From Myxococcales bacterium (GTDB lineage Bacteria > Myxococcota_A > Bradymonadia > UBA7976 > UBA1532), in the NCBI GenBank assembly GCA_020633465.1, contig JACKDN010000035.1, positions 1 through 64,000 of the forward strand: a stretch of 64,000 nucleotides of DNA, written 5' to 3'. Of this stretch, positions 8,266 to 14,991 are shown piece after piece. The notes under the pieces are model-generated. The model was not told where the DNA came from and made no database searches. It was given only the letters and a program-made list of their open reading frames with translations. Position 1 is the first letter of the stretch. Each line of letters opens with the position of its first letter. Both the position numbers and the translations under genes were made by a program.

Positions 8266-8502
8266 ATGCAGTGTGACATCTGCGGTCAGCACACGGCGAG
8301 GACTCGGCGGGTGACCCGTTGCTTCGGCGAAGGGGCGTCCACCTTTCTGATTGAAGAGGTGCCGCTCGTGACCTGCGCCTCCTGCGGCGAGGGCTACCTC
8401 GCGGCCGAGACGCTGCGCGAGATCGAGCGCATCCGTGCGAAATGGCGCGAGCTGAGCGTCGAGAAGAGCATGCCGGTTGTCCGGTTCGGGGACGCACCGT
8501 AG
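8266..8502 (+). CDS. Orphan YgiT/MqsA-type zinc-finger antitoxin
   Basis: A 78-residue protein. The N-terminal CDIC and CASC pairs make the zinc-binding fold of the YgiT-type antitoxin domain, with the family core RRVTRCFGEGASTFLIEEVPLVTC between them; the C-terminal part (AETLREIERIRAKW) is an amphipathic helix. In related operons the antitoxin follows a DUF4258 or similar toxin and represses their shared promoter. Here only nine codons of the toxin remain upstream, so this is an unpaired antitoxin, closely related to the one at 12314-12550. ATG 8266 is chosen with GGAG eight bases upstream. It could neutralise the paralogous toxin or act only as a regulator. Confidence 0.85.
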   Translation: MQCDICGQHTARTRRVTRCFGEGASTFLIEEVPLVTCASCGEGYLAAETLREIERIRAKWRELSVEKSMPVVRFGDAP

Positions 8503-8569
8503 GCAGTTCAGCGACCGGGTCACGGTACTCGCTCGCGTCGCCCCGGCGCGTCGGCACGCCGCCTTCCCT

Positions 8570-9190
8570 TCATCCAGACGAACCCGGAGACCGTCGGGCC
8601 GTCGACCATGCGGTCGCGATGGCCTCGACGAGCGCATCCAGCCCAGGTTGATGCCGGCGCACGCACGCGCGAAGGTCGAGGCGCGCGGCGAGCGCGACCT
8701 TCTTCAGCACGATGTCGCGGCAGAGCCGGTCCTTGTGATCGCGCGCGGCGGCCAGCTCTGTCGGCCACTCGCCGGGCGCGCACGTGCCAATCGCGTGGAG
8801 CAGGCCCTCCATGTTCGGGTGGAGCAGGAACACGCGCACCTTGTCGGGCGCGTCGCTGGACTCCGCGACGGCGTCCGAAATGAGCTGCGCCGACGCGTCG
8901 CGCAGGAGGTCGCGGCGCGTGCTGGTGGGGTGGCGGTTGACGTGGTCGACGAGCTTGTCTCCATCGACCAACGCGAAGAGCCAGCCCTCACCCGCGAGGA
9001 GATCGGCGCGCTGCCGGCAGTCCCGCAGCACGTTGTCGACGCCCTTGCGCGGGTTGCCAAGGACCTCCTTCTCCAGTCGCCAGATCTGCCCGTTCACGTC
9101 GTCCTCGACCATGCGCAGCACGAGGTCGTGCAGCACGAATCCATGTCCGACCGGCGCATCTTCGTAGAGCACCGTGACGAGCGGCTTCAC
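8570..9190 (-). CDS. TOPRIM-like (DUF4276-like) partner of an AAA ATPase
   Basis: 206 residues, not confidently assigned to a family. It shows the order of acidic residues expected of a TOPRIM-like nuclease: a buried strand ending in Glu (VTVLYED, Glu10), then LFALVDGDKLVDH (Asp76 and Asp78), then VRVFLLHPNMEGLL (Glu128), as in DUF4276 and DUF4435 proteins that accompany ATPases. The GTG start overlaps the ATPase stop as GTGA, so the two are almost certainly made together. By analogy with OLD, PARIS and related ATPase-TOPRIM pairs, a role in phage defence with the ATPase as sensor and this protein as effector is likely but inferred. The 3' end is convergent with the YgiT gene. Confidence 0.6.
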   Translation of the reverse strand: MKPLVTVLYEDAPVGHGFVLHDLVLRMVEDDVNGQIWRLEKEVLGNPRKGVDNVLRDCRQRADLLAGEGWLFALVDGDKLVDHVNRHPTSTRRDLLRDASAQLISDAVAESSDAPDKVRVFLLHPNMEGLLHAIGTCAPGEWPTELAAARDHKDRLCRDIVLKKVALAARLDLRACVRRHQPGLDALVEAIATAWSTARRSPGSSG

Positions 9191-10410
9191 GCGGCGTCGT
9201 CCGCGTCGGGACGCACCTGCAGCACCCTCTCGAGGTAGCCGGCGCTCCGGATCTGGCCGAGGTCACCGAACTGCTCCAGCCAGCGGGGCAGCTCGACGGG
9301 GTCGAGCGCGGCGAGGCCGGCGCGGCCCTGGTCGTCGAGGGTACACACGCGGACGGACCGCGCCGGGTCGTCGAGCTGCTCGAGCAGGCGGTCGGCGTGG
9401 GTGGCCACCAACACGGGCGCGTCGACCTGCTGCAGCAGCGCCACGACGCCGCCCAGCAGGTGCGGGTGCAGGTGCAGCTCGGGCTCGTCGATGGCCAGGA
9501 TCGACCGGCCCGGGTTCAGGCGCGTCATCGCGACGAACGCGAGCCAGGCCAGTTGGCCGTCGGACAGGTTGCCGGCCATGATCGGCGTGGGCAGACCGAC
9601 GACGCTGACGGCCAGATAGACGTTGCCGCCGCCTGGGTCGGGCTTGACGACCACGTTGTCGATGCGGTCGCCGAGGCCCAGCCGGACGAGGGCCATGGCG
9701 CGGTCCCAGTTTTCGCTTCGGCCAGAGCGCAGCTCGGACCAGGCGTTCGCGAGGTTGGTGCCGAGCAGGTCCAGGCGCGCGGCGGGGAAGTGGATCTGCG
9801 GCATGCGGAGCGTCTCCGGCAGGCGGTAGGCGCGCGCGGCCCAGGACGCGAGGGTCTGGAAGCCGAGATGCACTTCGATGGCGCTCAGCGCGTTCAGCGC
9901 GCGTTCGAGCGACGACCCCGAACGACCTCGGCCGAACTGTGCCAGCGCCGTTAGCTGCGATGGCGCTGCGCTCGCGCGCGCCGCCGCATCCGCGGCGCCG
10001 TCCCAGTACACGGCCTCCCGCCCCTGCAGCACGAGTACTTCTCGGCCCGACGGCAGTTCGACCAGCCGCTCGGCGCTGATGACCGTGTTGGCCCCGTCGG
10101 CGCCCAGCTCGAGCGTGTACTCGAGGGCGGGTCGCGGATCCCTGTCCCCGCCCCGGTCCTCGATGACGACACCGAGCCTCAGCGAGTGCGCGCCCGCCCT
10201 CAGCACGCCGGGCATGCCGCGGTGCTGCCGATAGAACGACTGGAGGAACGACGACTCGGTCGACAGCCGCAGAATCTCGAGGCACTCGAGCAGGGTGCTC
10301 TTGCCCGATCCGTTCTCGCCGATGAGCACCGTCATCGGGGCCTGCAGCGTCAGGTCGAACGACTCGATGGCGCGGACGTTCTCGACGCGGACGCGGGTGA
10401 TGCGGTCCAT
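9187..10410 (-). CDS. AAA/ABC-type ATPase of a two-gene putative defence module
   Basis: A 407-residue RecF/SMC-like ATPase. Walker A is GENGSGKS at residues 31-38, a signature-like LSDGQLAWLAF lies before Walker B (SILAIDEPELHLHPH), and ATHADRLLEQL supplies the H-loop. There is no coiled-coil arm. This layout is typical of OLD-family and related stand-alone defence ATPases whose nuclease is on a separate chain. The start is ATG 10410 because GGAG lies seven bases upstream; longer frames reaching 10560 lack similarity. The downstream gene overlaps it by 4 nt. A possible promoter (TGGCCA, 17 bp, TACACT) lies just upstream on the minus strand. Confidence 0.82.
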   Translation of the reverse strand: MDRITRVRVENVRAIESFDLTLQAPMTVLIGENGSGKSTLLECLEILRLSTESSFLQSFYRQHRGMPGVLRAGAHSLRLGVVIEDRGGDRDPRPALEYTLELGADGANTVISAERLVELPSGREVLVLQGREAVYWDGAADAAARASAAPSQLTALAQFGRGRSGSSLERALNALSAIEVHLGFQTLASWAARAYRLPETLRMPQIHFPAARLDLLGTNLANAWSELRSGRSENWDRAMALVRLGLGDRIDNVVVKPDPGGGNVYLAVSVVGLPTPIMAGNLSDGQLAWLAFVAMTRLNPGRSILAIDEPELHLHPHLLGGVVALLQQVDAPVLVATHADRLLEQLDDPARSVRVCTLDDQGRAGLAALDPVELPRWLEQFGDLGQIRSAGYLERVLQVRPDADDAA

Positions 10411-10449
10411 GGGCAGCTCCGGGCCGTCGTCGCGGCGGGCGACGTGCGC

Positions 10450-10478
10450 AGTGTACGAGGCGCTCGGCGGGTTGGCCA
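10450..10478 (-). promoter_or_regulatory. Candidate promoter of the ATPase-TOPRIM module
   Basis: On the minus strand TGGCCA (10478-10473), a 17-bp spacer and TACACT (10455-10450) match sigma-70-type boxes at four of six positions each. The expected start is about 30 bases before the ATPase ATG at 10410. This is motif evidence only. Confidence 0.35.
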
Positions 10479-10532
10479 CCTGGGCCGCGCCCGCCCCCCG
10501 AGGCGCAGCACGGCTGCGACCCGATCGCGTTG

Positions 10533-10590
10533 GTTGATGTCGACGCGGGCTGGGTATCACCTCACGGACGCGGACTTCGTCGGGAGCCGT
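10533..10590 (+). repeat. Promoter-like dispersed repeat, copy B
   Basis: Starts with gttgatgtcgacgcggg and continues to cggacttcgtcgggag, closely matching copy C 145 bp downstream. TTGATG (10534-10539) is intact but the -10 region (TATCAC, spacer 15) is weaker. No gene follows directly, so it may be a leftover of a promoter or gene-start duplication. It lies in the 327-bp gap between the two ATPase genes. Confidence 0.6.
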
Positions 10591-10677
10591 CTCGGCTCAG
10601 TGAGTCTCGGTTCGCCGCTTCGCCGCCCCCCGGCTGCTCGGCGGCAAGTGCGTGGCCATCAGGCCGTCGGCGCCGTT

Positions 10678-10735
10678 GTTGATGTCGACGCGGGGGCGGC
10701 ATAGCCTCACAAGCCGCGGACATCATCGGGAGTCG
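10678..10735 (+). promoter_or_regulatory. Promoter-like dispersed repeat, copy C
   Basis: TTGATG (10679-10684), a 17-bp spacer and TAGCCT (10702-10707), followed by cgggag as ribosome-binding site just before the GTG at 10738. Same element as copies A and B. The spacing suits a promoter for the second ATPase gene. Confidence 0.5.
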
Positions 10736-10737
10736 AC

Positions 10738-11886
10738 GTGACCCAACCGCTGCGCACGATCAGCATCGCCGGCTTTCGCAGCCTCGCCGAGGTGACGATC
10801 GAGCTGGGCCCGCTGACCGTGCTGGTCGGTCCGAACGGTGCGGGCAAGACCACGGTGCTGACGGCGCTGCGCTTCATCGGCGACGTCGCTCGCTTGGATC
10901 TGGCGCCGGCGCTGCGGGAGCACGGGGGTCTGGAGCCGTTACTCTTTCGGGGCCAACCCGCCGCGCGCGCGATCAGCATCCAGATCGAAGCGCGCGTCAC
11001 CCGACACGCGTCCGCGACGGCGCCCGACGTCTACTCGCTGGTCTTCTCGCACTCCAAGACCAAGGGCCTTCGCCGCCAGGAGTCTTTCCAGTTCAAACGT
11101 CGCGGCGGACCGGGTCGGCGCATCACGCTGACCGGCACGAAGGTCGAGTGGGCCGACCTGGGCGCGGCGACGTCCGAGCCGGAGCACGCGCAGCAGCTGA
11201 GCGCGGACTCGGCCCTGCTGTCGACCCTGCCCAAACTGGGCCCCGCCGAGGGCGGGAGCGAGATCAGGCGCCTGGGTGAGTTGTTCGAGACCTTCCGGGT
11301 GTTCGAGGTGGACGTCGCTGCAGCGCGGAGGCCGTCGGCGGTGGCGCGCGCTACGACGCTGGACGCCAACGCGGCGAACCTGGCGGCCTTCCTCGCTTTC
11401 CTGAAGGACGACCAAGCGCAGACCTTCGACCAACTCGTCGCCGACCTCTGCGCCATCGTGCCCGGCGTGACGGGGCTGCAGATCCAGCCCGTCGGGGGCG
11501 CCAACGTGGGGGCAGTGGTCCTGCTGAACGAGGCCGGGCTCAGGGGGTCGACGCCCTTGGCGGAGGCCTCGTTCGGCACGGTGCGCGCGCTGGCGCTGCT
11601 GGCGCTTCTGCACGACCCGAGGCCGCCCAAGCTGACGTGCATCGAGGAGATCGACCACGGCCTGCACCCGTACGCGCTGGACCGGATCGTCGAGCGCCTG
11701 CGCAACGCCAGCAAGCGTACGCAGCTGATCGTCGCGACCCACTCGCCGTCGCTGGTCAACCGGCTGGCGCCACATGAACTGGTGGTCTGTGAGCGCGACA
11801 CCGCGACGGGCGCGGCGCGCATCCCGGCTATCGATCCGGAGACGGTCGCCGAGATGGCCGAGGCGAGCGGGTTGCTGGCCGGCTGA
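10738..11886 (+). CDS. Predicted AAA ATPase (COG4637-like)
   Basis: A 382-residue ATPase. Walker A is GPNGAGKT at residues 31-38, FRSL precedes it as in RecF-like ATPases, Walker B is LTCIEEIDHGLHP, and IVATHSPSLVNRL is the H-loop. Proteins of this type usually sit next to a DUF4276 or similar nuclease; none follows here, as the next genes are a DUF4258 toxin and its antitoxin. The TOPRIM-like protein encoded on the other side of the divergent promoter region (8570-9190) is the only candidate partner nearby. The GTG start has CGGGAG seven bases upstream and a promoter-like repeat before it. A defence role is inferred from context. Confidence 0.8.
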   Translation: MTQPLRTISIAGFRSLAEVTIELGPLTVLVGPNGAGKTTVLTALRFIGDVARLDLAPALREHGGLEPLLFRGQPAARAISIQIEARVTRHASATAPDVYSLVFSHSKTKGLRRQESFQFKRRGGPGRRITLTGTKVEWADLGAATSEPEHAQQLSADSALLSTLPKLGPAEGGSEIRRLGELFETFRVFEVDVAAARRPSAVARATTLDANAANLAAFLAFLKDDQAQTFDQLVADLCAIVPGVTGLQIQPVGGANVGAVVLLNEAGLRGSTPLAEASFGTVRALALLALLHDPRPPKLTCIEEIDHGLHPYALDRIVERLRNASKRTQLIVATHSPSLVNRLAPHELVVCERDTATGAARIPAIDPETVAEMAEASGLLAG

Positions 11887-12020
11887 CGGGTGGGGCTGAG
11901 CCCTCGCGCTCGACCCGCGCCTTCGGGCTCCGGTATCTTCACGCCGATGCGCGAGCGCGACGACGACGTCCACCTGAACAGCGCCGACGCCGCCATGCCG
12001 GAGAGCGTGACGAGGACGAG

Positions 12021-12308
12021 GTGTTCGAGAAGGTCCTCATTCGGATGCGCGACCTCGTCCGCACGACGAGCTACATCATGACGGTGCACGGTCACGAGGA
12101 GGTGGAGGCCGATGAGCTGACCTTCTTCGATGTCGAGCACTGCATCCTGAACGGTGAGATTGTGGAGCGTCAGATTGATCGACGCACGGCGGAGCCCAAG
12201 TACCTCGTTCAGGGTCGAACCCTGCAGGGAAGGCACGCCATCGTCGTCGCCAAGATCGGCCCGACGGGCAAGCTCGTGATCATCACCACCTACGCTTTCA
12301 CGGAGTGA
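12021..12308 (+). CDS. DUF4258 toxin-like protein
   Basis: 95 residues matching the DUF4258 family along its length: YIMTVHGHEEVEADELTFFD (the His/Glu core), CILNGEIVERQ, then the strand-rich end IGPTGKLVIITTYAF. Such proteins form type II toxin-antitoxin pairs with YgiT-type zinc-finger antitoxins and resemble RelE-fold RNA interferases. The next gene is such an antitoxin, six bases downstream. The GTG start at 12021 aligns with the usual family N-terminus; an internal ATG at 12045 is possible. Toxicity is inferred from the pairing. Confidence 0.85.
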   Translation: MFEKVLIRMRDLVRTTSYIMTVHGHEEVEADELTFFDVEHCILNGEIVERQIDRRTAEPKYLVQGRTLQGRHAIVVAKIGPTGKLVIITTYAFTE

Positions 12309-12313
12309 ACGCC

Positions 12314-12550
12314 ATGCGGTGTGACATCTGCGGTGAAGAGACGGCCAGGGTTCGGCGGGTGACCCGTAGCTTCGGCCAAGGGGCGTCCACCTTCCTGATT
12401 GAACAAGTGCCTGTCGTCACCTGCGCCTCGTGCGGCGAGAGCTACCTCGAAGCCGAGACGCTTCGCGAGATCGAGCGGATCCGCGCGCAGTGGCGTGAGC
12501 TGAGCGTGGAGAAGACCGTGCCGGTGGCCCGCTTCGGGGACGCGGCGTAG
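12314..12550 (+). CDS. YgiT/MqsA-type zinc-finger antitoxin
   Basis: 78 residues with the CDIC and CASC zinc ligands, the RRVTRSFGQGASTFLIEQVPVVTC core and a C-terminal helix. It is a close paralogue of the orphan at 8266-8502, differing at only a modest number of positions. It directly follows the DUF4258 gene; a GTG at 12305 would overlap the toxin stop, but the ATG at 12314 has GGAG at good distance and matches the paralogue start. Expected role: binds and neutralises the toxin and represses the operon. Confidence 0.88.
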   Translation: MRCDICGEETARVRRVTRSFGQGASTFLIEQVPVVTCASCGESYLEAETLREIERIRAQWRELSVEKTVPVARFGDAA

Positions 12551-12597
12551 GCAACTCGGCGTGGGCGTCGCGGGCTCCGCGCCCAGCGCGGCCGCCC

Positions 12598-14088
12598 CTA
12601 CCGCAGTCCCCGCGGCACCATCCAACGCTCCGCCAGCTCGAAGACGCCCTGCGCGACCAGCGCGAGCGCGGCGGCGGGGACCGCGCCCTCCATGATCAGA
12701 TCCACGCGGTCCAGCCGGATGCCGGTCAGGATCGGTTGCCCGTAGCCGCCGGCGCCGATCAGGGCGCCGAGGGTGGCGGTGCCGATGTTGATGACGGCGG
12801 CGGTCTTCACGCCGGCGAGGATGCTCCGCGCCGCGAGCGGTAGCTCGATCCAGCGCAGGCGGGGGCCGGGGGGCAGACCCAACGCCTCGGCGCTCTCCCT
12901 CAACGGGCGCGGGATGTCGGTGAGGCCGGCGTGGGTGTTCCGGACGATGGGCAGCAGGCTGTAGAGGAACAGCGCGGCCATCGCGGGCGGGGCGCCGATG
13001 CCGAAGGGCGGGATCATGAAGACGAGCAGGGCGAGGGACGGGAGCGTCTGCAGGATGCCGACGACGCCGAGCACGACCTGGCCGAGGCGGGCGCGGTGGG
13101 CGGCGACGATGCCGAGGGGGACGGCGAGCAGGACGGCGCCGAGGAGCGAGACGCCGACGAGGGCGAGGTGCTCGAGGGTGCGTTCCCAGAGGCGCGTCCA
13201 GCGGCCGGTGACCTCGACCTCGACGTCCACCTCGAGGGCCTTGGCGAGGAAGTCGGCGGCGACCTGGGCCTCGGGCACCCGGTCGATCTTCGCGCGAGCG
13301 TTCAACCGAGCCATCGTGGCGTCGTCGATCTGGCCCTCGAGGCGGCGCAGGGCCTGGGCGGCGCCGGGGGCGCGCTGCTCGAGGTCGGCGCGCCAGACGT
13401 AGGCGGCCTCGTACTTGGGAAAGTGGCCGCGGTCGTCCTTCAGCACGCGCAGGCCGTAGTGCGGGATCTCGGCGTCGGTGGCGTAGGCGTCCATCACGTC
13501 GACGTCGCCCTGGTCGAGGCCGCGGTAGGCGAGGTCGTGGTCGAGGCCGCGCACGTCGGCGTGCGGCAGAGCGTAGGCCTTCTGCAGCGCGGGCCAGCCG
13601 TCGCCGCGGTCCATGAACTCGTTGCTGAACCGCAGCTTCAGATCGTGGTGCCTCACCAGATCGCTGATGGCGGTGATGCCGAGGGCCTCGGCGCGGTCTT
13701 CGCGCATGGCGAGCGCGTAGGTGTTGTCGAAGCCGAAGGGGCGCGCGATGCGCAGGTCGCGCTTCGCCAGGGCGGCGCGGATGGCGTCGAGGTCGGCGTC
13801 GGGGGCCAGCTCGTCGGGCAGCAGCTCCTGCAGGATCGTGCCGGTGTATTCGGCGTAGACGTCCAGGTCGCCGCGCTGCAGGGCGGCCCACAGCACGCGG
13901 GTGCCGCCCAGGTCGCGCTGGTGGCGGGCCTCGAAGCCGGCGTCGCGCAGCAGGGCCTGGCCCAGCTCGCCCAGGATGACGCTCTCGGTGAACTTCTTGC
14001 TGCCGATGACCAGCTCGTCGGCGGCGGCCGGGCGCGCCACAGCGAGCAGCGCCAGCAGCGTCAGGAGCGTTCCACGAAGCGTCCTCAC
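12598..14088 (-). CDS. Osmoprotectant-type ABC transporter, fused binding protein and permease
   Basis: 496 residues. The signal peptide (LLTLLALLAVARPAAA) is followed by an OpuAC-type substrate-binding domain at about 22-285 (ELVIGSKKFTESVILGELG, GGTRVLWAALQRGDLDVYAEYTGT) and then a permease domain at about 305-490 with five to six membrane segments and the coupling motif ESAEALGLPPGPRLRWIELPLA. The family imports glycine betaine, choline, carnitine or similar compounds such as ergothioneine. In many known fusions the permease comes first; here the binding protein does. The GTG start overlaps the stop of the ATPase gene (GTGA). The exact substrate cannot be read from the sequence. Confidence 0.9.
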   Translation of the reverse strand: MRTLRGTLLTLLALLAVARPAAADELVIGSKKFTESVILGELGQALLRDAGFEARHQRDLGGTRVLWAALQRGDLDVYAEYTGTILQELLPDELAPDADLDAIRAALAKRDLRIARPFGFDNTYALAMREDRAEALGITAISDLVRHHDLKLRFSNEFMDRGDGWPALQKAYALPHADVRGLDHDLAYRGLDQGDVDVMDAYATDAEIPHYGLRVLKDDRGHFPKYEAAYVWRADLEQRAPGAAQALRRLEGQIDDATMARLNARAKIDRVPEAQVAADFLAKALEVDVEVEVTGRWTRLWERTLEHLALVGVSLLGAVLLAVPLGIVAAHRARLGQVVLGVVGILQTLPSLALLVFMIPPFGIGAPPAMAALFLYSLLPIVRNTHAGLTDIPRPLRESAEALGLPPGPRLRWIELPLAARSILAGVKTAAVINIGTATLGALIGAGGYGQPILTGIRLDRVDLIMEGAVPAAALALVAQGVFELAERWMVPRGLR

Positions 14089-14927
14089 GACGCCTCCAGG
14101 TGCAGGCTGCGTTGAGCGTTCACGAAGGTGGTGACGAAGTCGTCGGCCGGGCGCTGGGTCAGGTCGTCGAGCGTGCCGGCCTGGACGATGCGACCGGCGC
14201 GCAGCAGCACGATGCGGTCGGCGAACCACGCCGCCTCGGCGAGGTCGTGGGTGACCATCACCACGGTCTTCTTCAGGCGCTGGAACACTTCCTTCAGCTC
14301 GACCTGCAGGTCGGCGCGGATCATGGGATCGAGCGCGCCGAGGGGCTCGTCGAGCAGCACGACCTCGGGGTCCAACATCAGCGCGCGCATCAGGGCCACG
14401 CGCTGGCGCTGGCCGCCGGACAGCTCGCCGGGGAAGCGTTCGAGCAGCTCGGCGGGCAGGTGTACCTGCTCGGCCAGCTCGGTCAGACGCTCGGCGCGCT
14501 TCGCTCTGCTCCAGCCCAGGTGGCGCGCCATCAGCGCGGCGTTGGCGCCCGCGGTCAGGTGCGGGAACAGTCCGCCGGCCTGGATGACGTAGCCCAGTCG
14601 GCGGCGCAGCGCGGGGGCGGTCTGGCGCGTGACCGGGGTGTCGAACAGGCGCACGTCGCCGGCGGTGGGCTCGACCAGGCCGACGATCAGGCGCAGCAGC
14701 GTCGACTTGCCGCAGCCGCTGGGGCCGATGAGCACCGTGGTGGCGCCGGGGGCGAAGTCGAGGTCGGTGGGGTGCAGCGCGACGGTCTGGCCGTAGGTGC
14801 GGCCGGCGCCGCGCAGCGCGATGACGGGGGCGGGTGGGTCGACGATGGGTCTGCTCCGGGCCGGCGGTGCGGACGCATGGTGGACCAGGGGTGCGGCGGG
14901 ATCAACGCGGGCGCAGGCGCGCCGCAC
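14085..14927 (-). CDS. ABC transporter ATP-binding protein (osmoprotectant type)
   Basis: Energy-coupling subunit for the fused transporter downstream. Walker A is GPSGCGKS, the signature is LSGGQRQRVALMRAL, Walker B is VVLLDEPLGALDP and the H-loop VMVTHD. The domain starts at about VIALRGAGRTYG. The true start is uncertain: the GTG at 14927 is the only standard codon before the domain and gives an unusual 35-residue leader; a non-standard start nearer the domain is possible. There is no CBS regulatory domain at the C-terminus, unlike OpuAA and ProV. The stop overlaps the next start by 4 nt. Confidence 0.92.
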   Translation of the reverse strand: MRRACARVDPAAPLVHHASAPPARSRPIVDPPAPVIALRGAGRTYGQTVALHPTDLDFAPGATTVLIGPSGCGKSTLLRLIVGLVEPTAGDVRLFDTPVTRQTAPALRRRLGYVIQAGGLFPHLTAGANAALMARHLGWSRAKRAERLTELAEQVHLPAELLERFPGELSGGQRQRVALMRALMLDPEVVLLDEPLGALDPMIRADLQVELKEVFQRLKKTVVMVTHDLAEAAWFADRIVLLRAGRIVQAGTLDDLTQRPADDFVTTFVNAQRSLHLEAS

Positions 14928-14991
14928 ACCCGCAGGGCCTCCGCGGCGAGCGGCGGCGCGCTCGACGCGGGGTCGCGCCCCCGCGCCGCGC

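Noticed and set aside
8570..10410. Naming the ATPase-TOPRIM pair as PARIS or Septu
   Set aside because: The partner is smaller than AriB and no HNH motif of PtuB is present, so only a generic split-OLD type is claimed.
12598..14927. Assigning proV/proW/proX or opuC symbols
   Set aside because: The binding protein-permease fusion and the lack of CBS domains in the ATPase leave the substrate open.
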